From Clytia hemisphaerica (Eukaryota > Cnidaria > Hydrozoa > Leptothecata > Clytiidae), in contig CACVBU010000046.1 in NCBI GenBank assembly GCA_902728285.1, forward strand, positions 1 through 64,000: a stretch of DNA of 64,000 nt, in the 5' to 3' direction. Both the position numbers and the translations under genes were made by a program. Positions 1 to 11,237 of this stretch are shown here, piece after piece (position 1 is the first letter of the stretch; the number at the start of each line of letters is the position of its first letter). The notes under the pieces are model-generated. The model worked only from the letters and a program-made list of their open reading frames with translations, did not search any database and was not told the origin of the DNA.

Positions 1-317
1 AGTATAAACCTCTCAGAGACCAAACATTGATTGGAGAGCAGCGAAATATGCTGAAATATGCGCAACGTCTAACTGTTGACTGTGAACTTGACTGGTTGTG
101 TGAAAGTAGTAGCTATTGGTAATTATGCAATTTTGAAACTGATTTTTGGACCTACAATCACGGACTAAACAGGTTGTAAACTTTTCAAAAATTGATTAAG
201 ATTTTCAGAATAAGCTCTGAAAACCCATTTTTACTAGCAGTGTAGACCTAACTCTTCACACAAAAATTACGGGAAACGCATGTTTGGACTTTGTACCCTA
301 TGCTGCACTCAAGCACT

Positions 318-845
318 TAAGCCAAAGTCCCGCAAAGGCAGGACAAAAATCAGTTTTTTGAAGTTTGCAAAAAAACGCCACATAGAAGATCTTTCAAATT
401 CAGTATGTGAATAGAGCAGTAAAAAATACAACTTTTCTATTTTTCCTTTTTTTTGCAAAAGTTCTAGGAATGAAAATAAAGGGATAATGATAATTGAATA
501 CTATCCATTGATGACCCGATGACCCGTAAAGCTAGAATCGCTTCGCGTACTCTTCGCTTGAGAAAATGATTGACAGATTGAAGTTTTTCACCCGCACAGG
601 AGTTCGCGGAGCATTCTCGGCTCAATCCTCGGACCGCGCTAAAAATGGTAGACTGAGCTGTGATAGATCATTTCGATGGAAGGCTCTTGACAGAAAATCG
701 TTTGTTTTATTGTCAAAGATGACAGTGCGGTTATTAATTTTGGTTAGATCTGACAAATTGATGTTTGCAAGTGCACTTTATAGTTTTGGTTCCCATTGAA
801 GAATCATATTCTGGTTTTCATGTTATTAGATGCTGGTTTAGAGCT
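318..845. repeat. Dispersed repeat, copy 1 (inverted partner at 35.0-35.5 kb)
   Basis: This stretch matches 35010-35535 in reverse orientation over about 500 bp. Shared blocks include the Gs-and-As around 'gacaaaaatcagttttttg', the 'ataatgataattgaatacta' block and the end near 'atattctggttttca'. Matches are interrupted by small indels, so the copies are old. The small open frame inside (566-799) is not conserved in the partner and is not a gene. The copy lies downstream of the visible Rogdi exons, possibly in an intron of that gene. The family is not recognised. Confidence 0.7.
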
Positions 846-1372
846 TTAGGTCTACACTGACTAGGGCCAATGTTGTTTTTATTGGATTGACTTTGGGTGA
901 CAATTCCAAAAGCCAAATCCATTAATTTTTGGTACAGAGGTGCAAAATGGTGGTGGCCAAAATGTGACAGAGCTCAATTTGTGAAAAAAAAAATTTTAAA
1001 GTAAATTTCAGCCAAAAAATGGCTAAAAATAGGGGTTTTTTTGGACTTGGTGAAAATTGGATCTGATTGGATCACAGCGGCGGATCTGAGGGGGTTCAAA
1101 TGGTTCAGCTGAACCACCCCAACCCTTTTAGTAAATAAAAAATACAAAGACCCTTTTTTCGAGTGAAATCTAGTTTTCTGATCGGAGCTGATTTTTCTTC
1201 TTAGTCATATCTCGATATTATTTTACCAGGGGTTGTATGCATGTGGCGTGCGATTCCGTGGTGCGCGCGCGACAAAATTACTTTTCCGCTCTTTGTACTT
1301 CCCGCGCTGTAAAANTTCAAAAATAGTCTACTTCAAGCCTCTTTAATCAAAGTCTTGGAAGTCTGACAATAC

Positions 1373-4300
1373 CTGGTTGACCCTTTGTTTTTCAAGAAGT
1401 GATGAATTGTATTCTTGTTCTTTCAGTTCTTCAAAAGCCATCTTCAAATGATTGCTCGTATCTTGTAGCTGAAACAAAATTGAAGTTATTACTAATTAAT
1501 GCAACTGACATTTTCTACAGTGGACCCTCTATCTTTTAATGACCTTCCCTTTGAACATAGATCTTCCCCGTAAATTTGATCAAAGTGACAAAAAGAATTT
1601 CTGTACTATTCATTCTTATTTTTTTGACTGGCCCTAAATTCTTTCCAACAAGATTGATTTTCACTAATTCATTTTTAAAGGTGCAGAATTGATTATTATA
1701 AGAAGATATTCAGACCAATAGAAACCACGAAGGTGTACCATGTACAGATTTGCGATGAACCCCGATTTATCATGGTTGTTGTAAACCCCCTTTGATATTT
1801 AACCTCCCCCTCCCCCACCTTTCAAGTCTCATCTAGGTTTGCTTTTTCTAAAAAAACTTTATCAAAAATTTTATAGTTTACTGCTTTGAGGACTAAAAAT
1901 TTTTCTGTCGACGCCAAGACATTTTTATGATTTGTACCTAATCTTTGCATCCTTGAGTCTCAAAATCAATTTAGCCATCCCTGGCAATTTCGCTAAGAAT
2001 TTCCCCTTTTTGAACATTACATTATTACCTGTTGCAATTTCCAAGGACATTGTTCAAAGATGAAAGTTCCAATTCCATTGCTGGCATATTTTGGAAACTT
2101 GAATTTCAATTCCTGGAGAATGAAAGAAAATCATGAATGCAAAATGGTGTCCTCCGTTTTTAAGGGTGAAATATCAAAATATTCTATAACATCTACCAAC
2201 CAGTACAAACATCTGACGAAATTGAAGTTTTTTAATGATCAGAATTTGCGCCTTGGTACAAAAAAGGCATATTGGGGTCTAACACAAATATGCAAACACT
2301 TTTCACTTTGGAGAAGCCCTTATTACTTTATTTCAAATAAGTATGAATGAATGAATGAATACTCATAGACGACTCAACATACAGCTTTGATGACACTATC
2401 CCCAGCAACATTGATCAACCCTTTCACCGCATCTGAACTGAAGGTGAAAAAATAAAAGTGAAATTAATTTTGCATTACCTAGAGTGTAAAGACAACTAAT
2501 AAAAACAAAAAAACTTTAGGCTTAAAAGACTTGATTTTCATTTCTTATGAAAGAAACATAATGTCAGTCAGGAGTAATACCTTAAATAAGGCGTATACCT
2601 TGTTCAAGTAAGAATTCCAAATTTCTATTGTTTGATACTTCCTATTTAGGAAGTAGTGGGAATATTTTCCAAACTAGGAAAAAGGGCACTCTCTCGTCTA
2701 TACCATTGGAAAGAGCACGAGAAACTGAATTCCCATGGTGATTTTTAGAAAATTCCACAGCCGGAATTGATCACAATCTTCAATTTTAAAACAACCTTAA
2801 AGTCTAGTCTACATGAAACGAAATCGGCTTTTTTAAAGGGTGTAGAAAGAGCTTTACACAAAAAATACAAAACAATTTAAAATGGTACCCGACGTTTTTT
2901 CAAGAAATCTTTAAAAATACCTTGAACAAGGTACACCTACCTTAAACAAGGTATATGCATGTACCTTGTTTAAGGTACATCCTAAACAAGGTATACACCT
3001 TGTTTAAGGTATTATTAACTATTCTTCTTTGCTTCCTGTCTTCTTCCCCTGAATTTATGGTTCCAAACCTAGTTCCAAAGATAAAACAAAGATGAAAAAA
3101 GATTCCGTCTGTAGATTTTGATAATTTTTTCACTACTTGGTCAATCAAGGACTCCTCTTTCCTTTGTGCTAAAATTCAACATGCCCTTTTTTCTTAACAC
3201 ATTTAAAATCGATGTTTTTTGAGGAAATCTTAAAAAATACCTTGAACAAGGTACCCCTACCTTAAACAAGGTATATACATGTACCTTGTTTAAGGTACAT
3301 CCTAAACAAGGTATACGTCTTGTTTAAGGTATTACTCCTGACTGAATGTAATTTCAATAAAAGTACAAAAATGCCAGTTTTTCAAATACTTTGAGGACCA
3401 AACCTTACTTTGGTAATGACAGCAAAAAGTTATTTCCTTTAATTGTGTGTGCTGGGCCTAAAATGAAGAAAGAATCTAAATCATTTATGGTTAAAATAAC
3501 AAGTTCATAGAATACTGTTGATAAATACATGAGAAAAATAATTTTGGGCTAATTATGGACTCTGGCTCTATCCCTGAGTTGCTGAGTTGCTAATCATATG
3601 ATAGAGAACTTATTGTACTGTTGACCCTCTGCGACATAGCAAGTCAAATAAATAAAAAGACAAAGGAGTACTATAGAGAAAACTTTGTTTTCAACACAAA
3701 TGTTTTAAGGTCTGAGCAAAAAACCGCGCTCACCCAAATCAATGATAACAAGGTATAATTGTTACTAATGCATATTCAGCAACTTTCTCAATTGAATGTC
3801 AAATATGGGAAAAACAGAAACTAAATTTATCTTAAAGGTGAGTTCACCTACTTGACAAAATGTTGACTTTTTGAAGACAAGCCTAAAAATGAATTTCTAA
3901 TTTTCAATAAGAAAACGGATTATAGTCTTATTAAAGACGAACTTGACTTTGAAGGAAGAATAGCTGAAAGTCATAATGAATGAGCATTTACATTCCATTC
4001 TTAACTTTACAGCAGCCACAGTTAACTTGTGTCTTTAAAAGAGAATTAAGTATTCAGAAATCTTTTAGGAAAATAAACATTGGGTCAATTAAAAATAGAT
4101 TCCATACATTATCATTCACTACAGCAATGAAATTGTTTTCTTCACAGAGAGACTGTTATCTACTATGGATTTACTGAAAGTACCTGGATGAAAGATTTGA
4201 GCTGTTTTGTCATGGAAGGAACTTCCTCAGCCAATAGCCATTCATATTCTCCTCTCTTGAAAATAAAATTAAAAGTTTGAGTTCAGTCGGGGGGGGGGGG

Positions 4301-4768
4301 GGTATGTAAACATTGCCTTAAATCATTAAAAACCTACAAATTATGGGTTATAAAAACTTCATCATTTATGGTTTTTAAAATTTGCCTTCGATTTTAACAT
4401 TAGGCTTACCTGAGAGTTTTTAGACTAGGATTGCCTTTTATTGGGGTTACTTTCGAAAGTGAGTGAGGTGTAACTTCCGTAGCCTCTAAACAGCAAACTC
4501 ATCCGATCTGCTATATATTATGCTAGTTGGCTAGAACGGAATGACTATCTGACTTAAAGATAAATTGTTAGTTGTTGTTTAAAGGCTTTGAAAGTTACAC
4601 TTGTGAAACTCCAGATGACGGTAGTGGCGGCTTAATTACCTTTTGATTATAAAAACTCCATAGAAGGCAGACTGAAATCTTTAATAAAGTTATCAAACTT
4701 CTATCATAATAAACACAAAGATATAAACATACCAAGACTTGGACACTATCCACTTTAACATTTGACAT
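1373..4768 (-). CDS. ROGDI: Rogdi orthologue (V-ATPase assembly / RAVE-complex subunit), 5' seven coding exons; 3' end beyond the window
   Basis: The model has seven GT-AG exons in phase: 4733-4768 (start ATG 4766-4768), 4184-4255, 3852-3882, 3409-3457, 2383-2437, 2029-2112 and 1373-1468. Every junction keeps one reading frame. Family landmarks are an N-terminal 'EYEWLLAEEV...KQL' helix (EFRWLLHDEV...KQL in human Rogdi), a 'VKGLINVAGD' beta-strand segment (VKGVLTLQGD in human), and 'WKLQQLQD..NH' (WKLQQIQDARNH in human). Rogdi/Rav2 proteins are about 280-300 residues and work with DMXL proteins in assembling the vacuolar proton ATPase. About 125 residues are visible. At 1372 a GTATTG donor is assumed. 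Reading through instead reaches a stop at 1343-1345, 10 codons later, which would give a truncated protein, so the donor is preferred. No further exon was recognised between 1342 and 1. The 3409-2437 intron carries an inverted-repeat element. The first exon encodes only 12 residues. Confidence 0.92.
2565..3344. mobile_element. 780-bp inverted-repeat (MITE/foldback) element in a Rogdi intron
   Basis: The ends are inverted copies of each other, starting with CAGTCAGG followed by AGTAATACCTTAAA and a near-matching stretch of about 40 bp. They are flanked by 5-bp direct repeats AATGT (2560-2564 and 3345-3349), the mark of a transposition. Inside, a cluster of self-complementary words (TACCTTGTT...AACAAGGTA) occurs twice, at about 2920-3010 and 3238-3340. 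The inner copy suggests an internal duplication of the end. There is no coding capacity; the minus-strand frame at 2942-3148 is incidental. It sits wholly in the intron between Rogdi exons 3409-3457 and 2383-2437. Non-autonomous DNA transposon is inferred; the superfamily is unknown. Confidence 0.85.
4289..4302 (+). repeat. 14-base poly-G run in a Rogdi intron
   Basis: There are fourteen consecutive G residues just upstream (in gene orientation) of Rogdi exon 4184-4255. In the minus-strand transcript this is a poly-C run close to the 3' splice site, 33 bases from the acceptor. Its length is likely polymorphic and sequencing is error-prone here. Confidence 0.9.
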
Positions 4769-5609
4769 TTTGTGTTTTTTCCAATCGTCAAGTAATCATT
4801 ACAAAGAAATTCAGTTGTTTTTTAATTTTACTACAATGTTTTTTGGTTAACTTCTTACTGTTTTTTGTTTATTGTCTCCTAAAAAAAAAGATGAGCAAGA
4901 TAAAATTGAATAACTTAATAACCCTTGAATAAACGCCCCTCCTCAAATCCAAAAAACTTAATGAACATCCAGGGTGTTTATTCAAAGTAGTAAGGTGTGC
5001 AATTAAAAAAAATAAACGAAACTAATCGCTAGAGAGTATATTAATCTAATATAGATGCATGCAGTACCACGATGAAAAAAGATTTCAGGAATTTCGAACA
5101 AAGCAGGCACAAAGCATTTCAAATTAATTGATAATACTTTTTCTAATCAATAGAAATTACATACTTTATAAACAATACGCTCATTATAGAAATTGTTACC
5201 TAAAATTATTAAAATATATAAAAAGAAACCAAAAATATTGGATAGGGGTAAGATAGTTAACAAAAGCATATGCAATTTATTTAAACCAAAGGAAAAATAT
5301 ATTACTCCCTCCTTCTGCATAGAGCTTGGAGATGAGGGTATTAGGGATCAATTTTGAAAAATAAAATCTTATTTTTACTAGGACAATTTCCCACATAAAA
5401 ATCGAATCTATACATTCTTTTCCTTGTTTTCTAAATTTTCATACGAAGAAGATATTCCAAAACAAATGTAGCTTAAAAAAGATCCTGATTTTTTAAAGTA
5501 CTGTAATGGGTAATTATTATATGATATAAATAAACATAAAATAAAAATGTAAATAAATCCGCATGGGTTTTTCATGATAAAAAATATTTGTGAGATCAAG
5601 AAAATTTTG

Positions 5610-7172
5610 TTATTGTCCTTTTGCCATTAGGTCCTGGCTTAGATCATCATAGAATGCAGTGGTGTCTTGTGATAATTGCCAATTTGCTGCCCTCAATTCT
5701 ACCAGTTGAACAAAACGACATTTGGATGATGGAAGCATTCGATCATCCGAAATGCAAATTTCACGCACACGAGTCATGATGTCATCCATGTTTGACTAAC
5801 GAAAAAGTAGAGAAACATTTGTTAACTATACCCACTAGAGTAGAAAGGATAAATATTATTCTGAAAAGTGGACCTATGAAAAATAAATCTTTAAAAATTA
5901 GAATACAAAAAAGTTAAATTCCTCTTTGTAAACGATTGATTAGTAATCCTCAGTAAATAATAGTTTTTGATTGAAAAAAGGCACATTCTCGACGTTTTTT
6001 GTTTCGAAAAATCTCTCTATTCTTCCATCTAAAAAGAAGCTGTGGCAGTGCAATTTTTAAAAAGAATCTATGCAATGCAAAGTCTCTTTGTTTTGTTGTA
6101 TTGAAGAAGTCCCTGTATTGCTATACAGGGTGTGGGAGAGAAAGGAATGGGGGCAAAGTATCCTGCACCGTAGAGTGCAAAAAGATGTAATAGTGCAATC
6201 AACGATTAATCGCACTCCTCTAAACCAATCAGATTTGAGTAATTTTGCACGACTGACAATTAATTTTAAGATTAAAGCCTTTGTTAAAAGTATATATATG
6301 TTATATATCAATGGCCAATAATATGATTCAATAGTCTGACATCCCCCGGAGAAAGGAGATCATTCTGATTAGCAAAATAGGATAAAATGTACTAAAACGT
6401 CTTTAGAATGAATTTTGTGTTTATTTAGTTTTACATACCCTATTGTCGCTTTCAATGACTCTACCAACTCTTTCCATTTCTTGGAAAAAATAAAATGCAT
6501 CATCTTCAGAAACATGGTCTTCTTTAACCAAATCTTTTAAAAGATCACAAACCGGGTTATTTAACGGTTTCAGAGGTTGATGCTGCACCTTCAAAACATT
6601 ATACAGCTCACATAATAAAACAGTTAGTCCATAAAATTGTTCACGGTTTAATTCTTTGCGTTTTTTATATTCTGCTTGGATAGCTGACAACAAAGGTGAT
6701 CGTAACAGAGGGTTTAGTTGCTCTCTTATCCAGCAAGCATTACACAGTTGTGCTGCCACGGTGGCAAATTCGGGATCTTTAATTGCTTTCCCACAAATAA
6801 TTTTTGTAAAATCATTCATTATGCTTGCTCCATTATTGTTTTTACAAAGTTCAGCTATTTTTGAAGGTAGTTGACTTAAAATTTCGGATTTTTTCATTGA
6901 CTCTACTTTTTCTAATAATTTTGAAATGTCTGCACTATTTGGTGAGTTTGACAGTGGAGTTGAAGGTTTACTTTGCCCATTTGTAATAGTTGGTTGATTT
7001 CTATTTGAGGAAAAAAGCTTTTGATCCGGCTTCTTTTGAGTAGGAGACAATGGTTTTTGGTCCTTCTGTTGTGACATTTTATTGGGAGGAGCATTGGAAG
7101 CATCTTTGACTGGTGTCGGCTGTGTTGGTATTCCTCCAGGTCTTGATGGAACTTGGTTGAAACCTAAAATTC
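5610..7172 (-). CDS. MIF4G-domain protein (PAIP1 / MIF4GD / CTIF-like), last two coding exons
   Basis: Exon 6439-7172 has its acceptor at 7173-7175 and a GTATGT donor just below 6439. Exon 5610-5795 has its stop at 5610-5612. They join in phase 0 and encode about 300 residues with no upstream start seen. The first residue of the large exon is a split codon, so more exons lie at higher coordinates. The first ~85 residues are low-complexity, rich in P, S, N, Q and K. Then a helical MIF4G-type domain follows, with '...AAQLCNACW...', a 'LLSAIQAEYKKR' helix, a 'LLCELYNVLKV' helix and 'ERVGRVIE'. The last exon gives 'CRFVQLVELRAANW', the closing helix typical of PAIP1 and MIF4GD/CTIF. Such domains bind eIF4A/eIF3 and link mRNA ends during translation. 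The protein stops 22 codons after the domain, unlike PAIP1 with its acidic C-terminal tail. An internal ATG at 7075-7077 could start a shorter form. Rogdi begins only ~840 bp downstream on the same strand. Confidence 0.85.
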
Positions 7173-7754
7173 CTGAAACAATAAATCAAATCTTTGAATC
7201 TGTTTCTTTCCTTTGACTACATAAATTTGCTCTAGTTCTATGAAGCCAGTCAGCTAGGACATGAAAACCTGGTTTTCTATTTCTCGAGAGTAATCCTAAT
7301 AGTGAACTTGATGGTAGATCTTAAATTTCCATTTCACCTGTGCTTAGTTCTAATATTTTAAATGCTTTTTAAAAAAACCTCTAAATGCTAACCCTAAAAG
7401 TACACAGATAAGTTATTAGATTTTATTGTCAAAGAATGTCACACCCTAAAACAGAAATGTCAAATTTTCAAATGTTTTGATTGCAACGTAAAGTATTAAC
7501 TTTTTTTCCCCCGCGTCTCAAGTATTTTGTTTACAATTTAAATTCTTCTTATGGAGAACATGGATTTCCCGTAACAATTTACTTTTCAATTACTTCAGGA
7601 TTTCCTAACATTCAAGAATTTTTAAGGAAAATCTTGGATTTTCCAATACGGATGACCAAATAATTAGGACAATCCTGCATTTTCCAGAGCCTTTTTTAAA
7701 ATTTCTCAGGATTTCCAAGTGAAAAAAAAAATTCAAAAACCCTGTCGTCCACAG

Positions 7755-8085
7755 GGCCAGACGGTGTCAATCAAACAAATCAAACACCGAATCAATTGAA
7801 CACAATCAGATGCAATTGAATAATTGCGATTCAATTGTTGAACCCAATCAAATAGTTATTTTGGAGAATGCAACGGCCTATTGAATAAAAAATTACTTCA
7901 CAATACATTACTTTCCCTCAGCCAATAAAAACGTGATAAATTATCTTGTCTCTAGGTTGTGGAGTAATTAGTTATTCAATAGGTCGTTGCGTTCTCTAAA
8001 ACAACTATTGTAATCCAATATTGCCATTCAATTGTTTTGATTTCTGTTTAATTGAATTCAATTGATTTATATGCTCTCATACGGT
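7755..8085. mobile_element. Foldback element with imperfect arms
   Basis: The left arm (about 7755-7905) and right arm (about 7955-8085) are inverted copies. The best-matched block is the stretch containing 'gcaacggcctattgaata' (left) and its complement 'tattcaataggtcgttgc' (right). The arms are built from repeated CAATTGAA-type words. No open frame is present. It lies between the MIF4G exons and the LINE at 8.1 kb, probably in the MIF4G gene's upstream intron. Confidence 0.7.
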
Positions 8086-8211
8086 ACTAATGCACTCGCT
8101 CTCCACACTACTAAAGTTCTAAAGGAGTGGGCCATTTTTGTTGCAATCAAACTTAATTTATAGAAGTGTATTTCTCAGGTCTATTGACCTCTGTGAAACA
8201 ATCTTACATCT

Positions 8212-9108
8212 TTACAATTTATAGATCTTATCATTCCATTCGTTTGTCAATTCTAGTTTGAATTTCCCTACGGACGGTGCATTTACAACATTGGTTGCCA
8301 AACTGTTCCAAGTATCAATGCTCCTATAGTAAAGTGAATTCGTTTGCTATCCTCTAATGCCGTCTTCAGCAAAATTCCTCTTTAATTCGAGATTGTGCTT
8401 ACGTTGAGGTCGATTTCGAAGAACGAGTTTCTGACATAGGGAAGATTTATCATAGACATTAAGATGTTTATATACTTCCACCATGTCCCCGATTTTACGC
8501 CGGATCTTGAGGCTGGGTAGGTTCATGACTTGTAAACGTTCTTCATATGAATGGTTTCTATAACCACCGACAAGTCTTGTGGCCCTACGTTGGACACTTT
8601 CAATTGCATCAGAGTGTTTGATCAGTCGTGGAGACCAAACAGCTTGCGCGTACTCAAGGTGAGGTCTCACAAATGCAATGAAAAGTGTGCGGAGCATCTC
8701 GGGAGAAAGAAAGTCGAAGCTTCTATTAATCAATCCAACGATCGAGTTAGCCTTCTTGATCTTGGTGTAGATGTGTTCTTCGAAATTCAATTCACTATCA
8801 ATAATCACTCCAAGATCCTTCTCTTGATCAACATGTTCTAGGACAGAGCCAGCGATCTCGTAAGGATGTGCATGTTGAATGTTCCAGAATTTCCCTAGTG
8901 TCAACACGTGGCACTTGTCAGGATGGAATTTCAACAACCAGTCACCAGACCACTTTTCCATTGCCTCGATATCGTGCTGAAGTCTAATTGCATCTTCAGC
9001 GTTATTTATTTCTTCAACAAGCTTTGTGTCATCGGCAAAGAGAAACATTTCTGAGTTGGTAACTTCAGCTAGATCATTGATGTAAATAACGAAAAGGAGT
9101 GGACCTAA
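8212..9108 (-). pseudogene. LINE reverse transcriptase, C-terminal half, with premature stop
   Basis: Reading begins at LGPLLFVIYINDL (9108 downward) and continues into FADDTKL, the catalytic Asp pair of the palm. It then runs through the thumb region 'KDLGVIIDSELNF' and the CR1-type tail 'RRATRLV'. A TAG at 8347-8349 interrupts the frame, after which the same frame continues with 'IDTWNSLATNVVNAPSV', the conserved C-terminal end, to a stop at 8212-8214. RT motifs 1-4 (fingers and first catalytic Asp) are absent because of the deletion just upstream. The protein is therefore inactive. Confidence 0.9.
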
Positions 9109-10410
9109 GGTTCATTCGTAAAAACACTGCAAAACTGATCCTGTAGGATGTCAGCTTTATCCTCATCAGTAAAACGAAGTGATGATTTATCATTTGGATC
9201 AAGGAGAAGAGGGGAAATTTCCATTTTGGTCTTCATTGAGTTCCGGATATGCTTCCAAAACTTCTTAGGGCTTCTTTTTGCTTGACCACAAATTCGTTCT
9301 TCTAGTGTTCTTCTTTCTCGTCTGATCTTTCCTGTAACCTTGTTTCTCGCATTAGCGTAAATAGCTCTATTTCTCTGTTCCGAAGTTGTACCTATTGATC
9401 TTATCCATTTGCGATGAAGGCGACGTTTTTCTTTTAAGCTTTGTTGAATATCTTGATCGATTGCAAAACTTCCCTTTTTTCCGTAGGCATGTTTCCCCTT
9501 CGTACGAGGAACGTACCGATTCCTAAGCTCGAATAATTTATCTCGCAACATCTTCCAGCAATCATTTACGTTTGCATTTTCTGCTTTTTGATGGAAACCT
9601 GTAACCCAGTCAGAGTTCTCAAGATGTCCTTTCATTGCTTCAAAATCTGCCTTATTGTAGTTATAGTTTTCATTAATGCATTCTGTTTCAAGGTAACATT
9701 CGAACGTAAATGATAGAACACTGTGATCACTTTTATGAAGTGGTGAAAGATAGGTTATGTTGCTAACCTGGCTTTCTTCATTTGTCAGAATCAGGTCAAT
9801 AATTGATGGCGTATCGGTACCTCTAGCTCTTGTTGGTTCATCGACGTGTTGGTAAAAGAAGGAGTCTCTTAAAGCTTCGAGAAATTGTTCGTCTTCCTTC
9901 GTGTCATCGTGAGGAGTTGACCAGTTTTCCCAATTGATATCTTTATAGTTGAAGTCACCGACGATACACTTATGACTGTATTTCTTATTCATTGCTATTT
10001 CCTTCAGAAGAAGATTAAGTGCTGTATTGTTTTTTGCTGATGTTGGCGTGTTGGTTGGACTTCGATACATACATCCAAAAAGCAAAGAATCCGCTCCTTT
10101 GAGTTTGATTTCCAGCAAGCATACCTCCTGAAATTCACTATTGGGTGTCACTTCGACTACATTTTTGATCGATTTATGTGTCAAAACGATGATTCCACGT
10201 CCAACATTATTTAAGGCATTTGTTTCGTAGGGTTCGGAGTAGCCTTCAATGTGGTAGTCTTGTATGAGACGTTCTTTTTTCGAATGTTTCGGTTTTACTT
10301 CACAAATTGCAATGATATCGGGTTGTTCTTTTGAAATCACTTCATTTAGTTCTTTTCTCTTTATTTTAGTTAGTTGGTCTGCATTAGTATATAGTATGTT
10401 AAGGTTTTTT
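9105..10410 (-). pseudogene. LINE ORF2 apurinic-type endonuclease and linker
   Basis: The frame is open from 'NLNILYTNADQL' (about 10405) without an ATG before 10340. Endonuclease landmarks are 'PDIIAICEVK' (catalytic Glu), 'GCMYRSP', 'IVGDFNYKDINW', 'IIDLILTN' and 'LHKSDHSVL' (catalytic Asp-His). After it comes the basic linker 'SPKKFWKHIRNSM' that precedes the RT in CR1/Jockey elements. The frame ends at TAG 9105-9107, which overlaps the deletion junction. It nicks target DNA to prime reverse transcription in intact elements; here it is detached from a functional RT. Confidence 0.9.
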
Positions 10411-10465
10411 CGTTTGTTAGTTTGTTCGTCTTTCTTCTTTGTTACGTCTTTTTTTCGTGTTTGGT

Positions 10466-10879
10466 TTATTGCCGATCTTTGGCGTTTATCTTCTTTACAC
10501 CGAATCCGTTTTTTGCAAAACCCCGCACTCTCCAGACTCCATCTTTTTCGGTTTGATTTCGTGCCTTAGCATCTTCTGCTGCCTCTTTGTACTTTTTTCT
10601 TTGAGCTGGAGTTAGATCTTCGCAAATGCTCATCCCCTTATAGGCATCAATTCCTTTTAGCGCTGGGAGATTTCCAAAAACATTAATTTTCTCTTCCTCA
10701 CTGTTCAGAGTAACAATGAGGGGACGCTTTTTCCCGTCTACTGATTTGCCAATTCTTGAGATATACTTGATGTTAATTTTGACGTGGAGCTTTTCTAAAC
10801 TTGTCAAACATAATTGAAGGGACATTCCCAAGCTTAGTTTCGGACGTATATATTTGCTGGAATTTCTTTTCACATTCAA
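10466..10879 (-). pseudogene. LINE ORF1 C-terminal fragment
   Basis: The 137-codon frame contains 'KRPLIVTLNSEEEKINV', an RRM-like strand, then 'ICEDLTPAQRKKYKEAAE', a motif found near the C-terminus of ORF1 proteins of CR1/L2-type elements, which bind the element RNA. The N-terminal part is missing and the first ~20 residues look like flanking DNA. The stop at 10466 lies about 60 bases before the endonuclease frame. Confidence 0.75.
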
Positions 10880-10882
10880 ATA

Positions 10883-11237
10883 CTTTAATCGTAGAAATTT
10901 TAGTGAGACTAATTTTAGCGTATATTAGCGAGTCAGGAAAATCTTGATTTTTTTTGGATTTATTTTAGTGAATCACGATTTCAAATAATTTCGCGAGGAT
11001 AAATTTTAGCGAATACTCGTATTGCATTATTGATTGAATTCGTTTTCTAGCATTTCTTTGCACTGAAACCCTTCCTATTGATAAAAATGTATCAAGACAA
11101 TATAACCAGAAATTTCGCGCGGATAAATTTTAGCAATCTGTCGATTCAGCGTGTTTTAGCAAGATTTATTTTAGCGGAAATAGGGAAGACTTGCTAAAAC
11201 GCTAAAATTAGTCTCGCCAAAATTTCAACGATTAAAG
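10883..11237. mobile_element. 355-bp MITE with ~50-bp terminal inverted repeats
   Basis: The ends CTTTAATCGTAGAAATTTTA (left) and CTTTAATCGTTGAAATTTTG (right, complement) continue with GAGACTAATTTTAGCG on both sides. Inside are further copies of 'gataaattttagc' in the same style. There is no coding capacity. It adjoins the truncated 5' end of the LINE on the left. Related 'aatttcgcgg' words occur at 23.5-23.87 kb, so the family is probably present there too. Confidence 0.85.

Larger units (their letters stand above)
8140..10880 (-). mobile_element. CR1-like non-LTR retrotransposon, 5'-truncated and internally deleted
   Basis: On the minus strand the order is ORF1 fragment (10879-10466), AP-type endonuclease of ORF2 (10410-9105), then only the C-terminal part of the reverse transcriptase (9108-8212) and a 3' UTR to about 8140. 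The N-terminal and catalytic-core part of the RT between endonuclease and YIND/FADD motifs is missing. The gap is about 200 residues by comparison with the other LINE in this window. A CR1-type ORF1/ORF2 organisation is inferred from the ORF1 C-terminal motif and RT tail. The 5' end abuts the inverted-repeat element starting at 10883. It cannot be autonomous. Confidence 0.9.

Noticed and set aside
8551..8841. Plus-strand frame of 96 codons
   Set aside because: Antisense shadow of the LINE reverse transcriptase.
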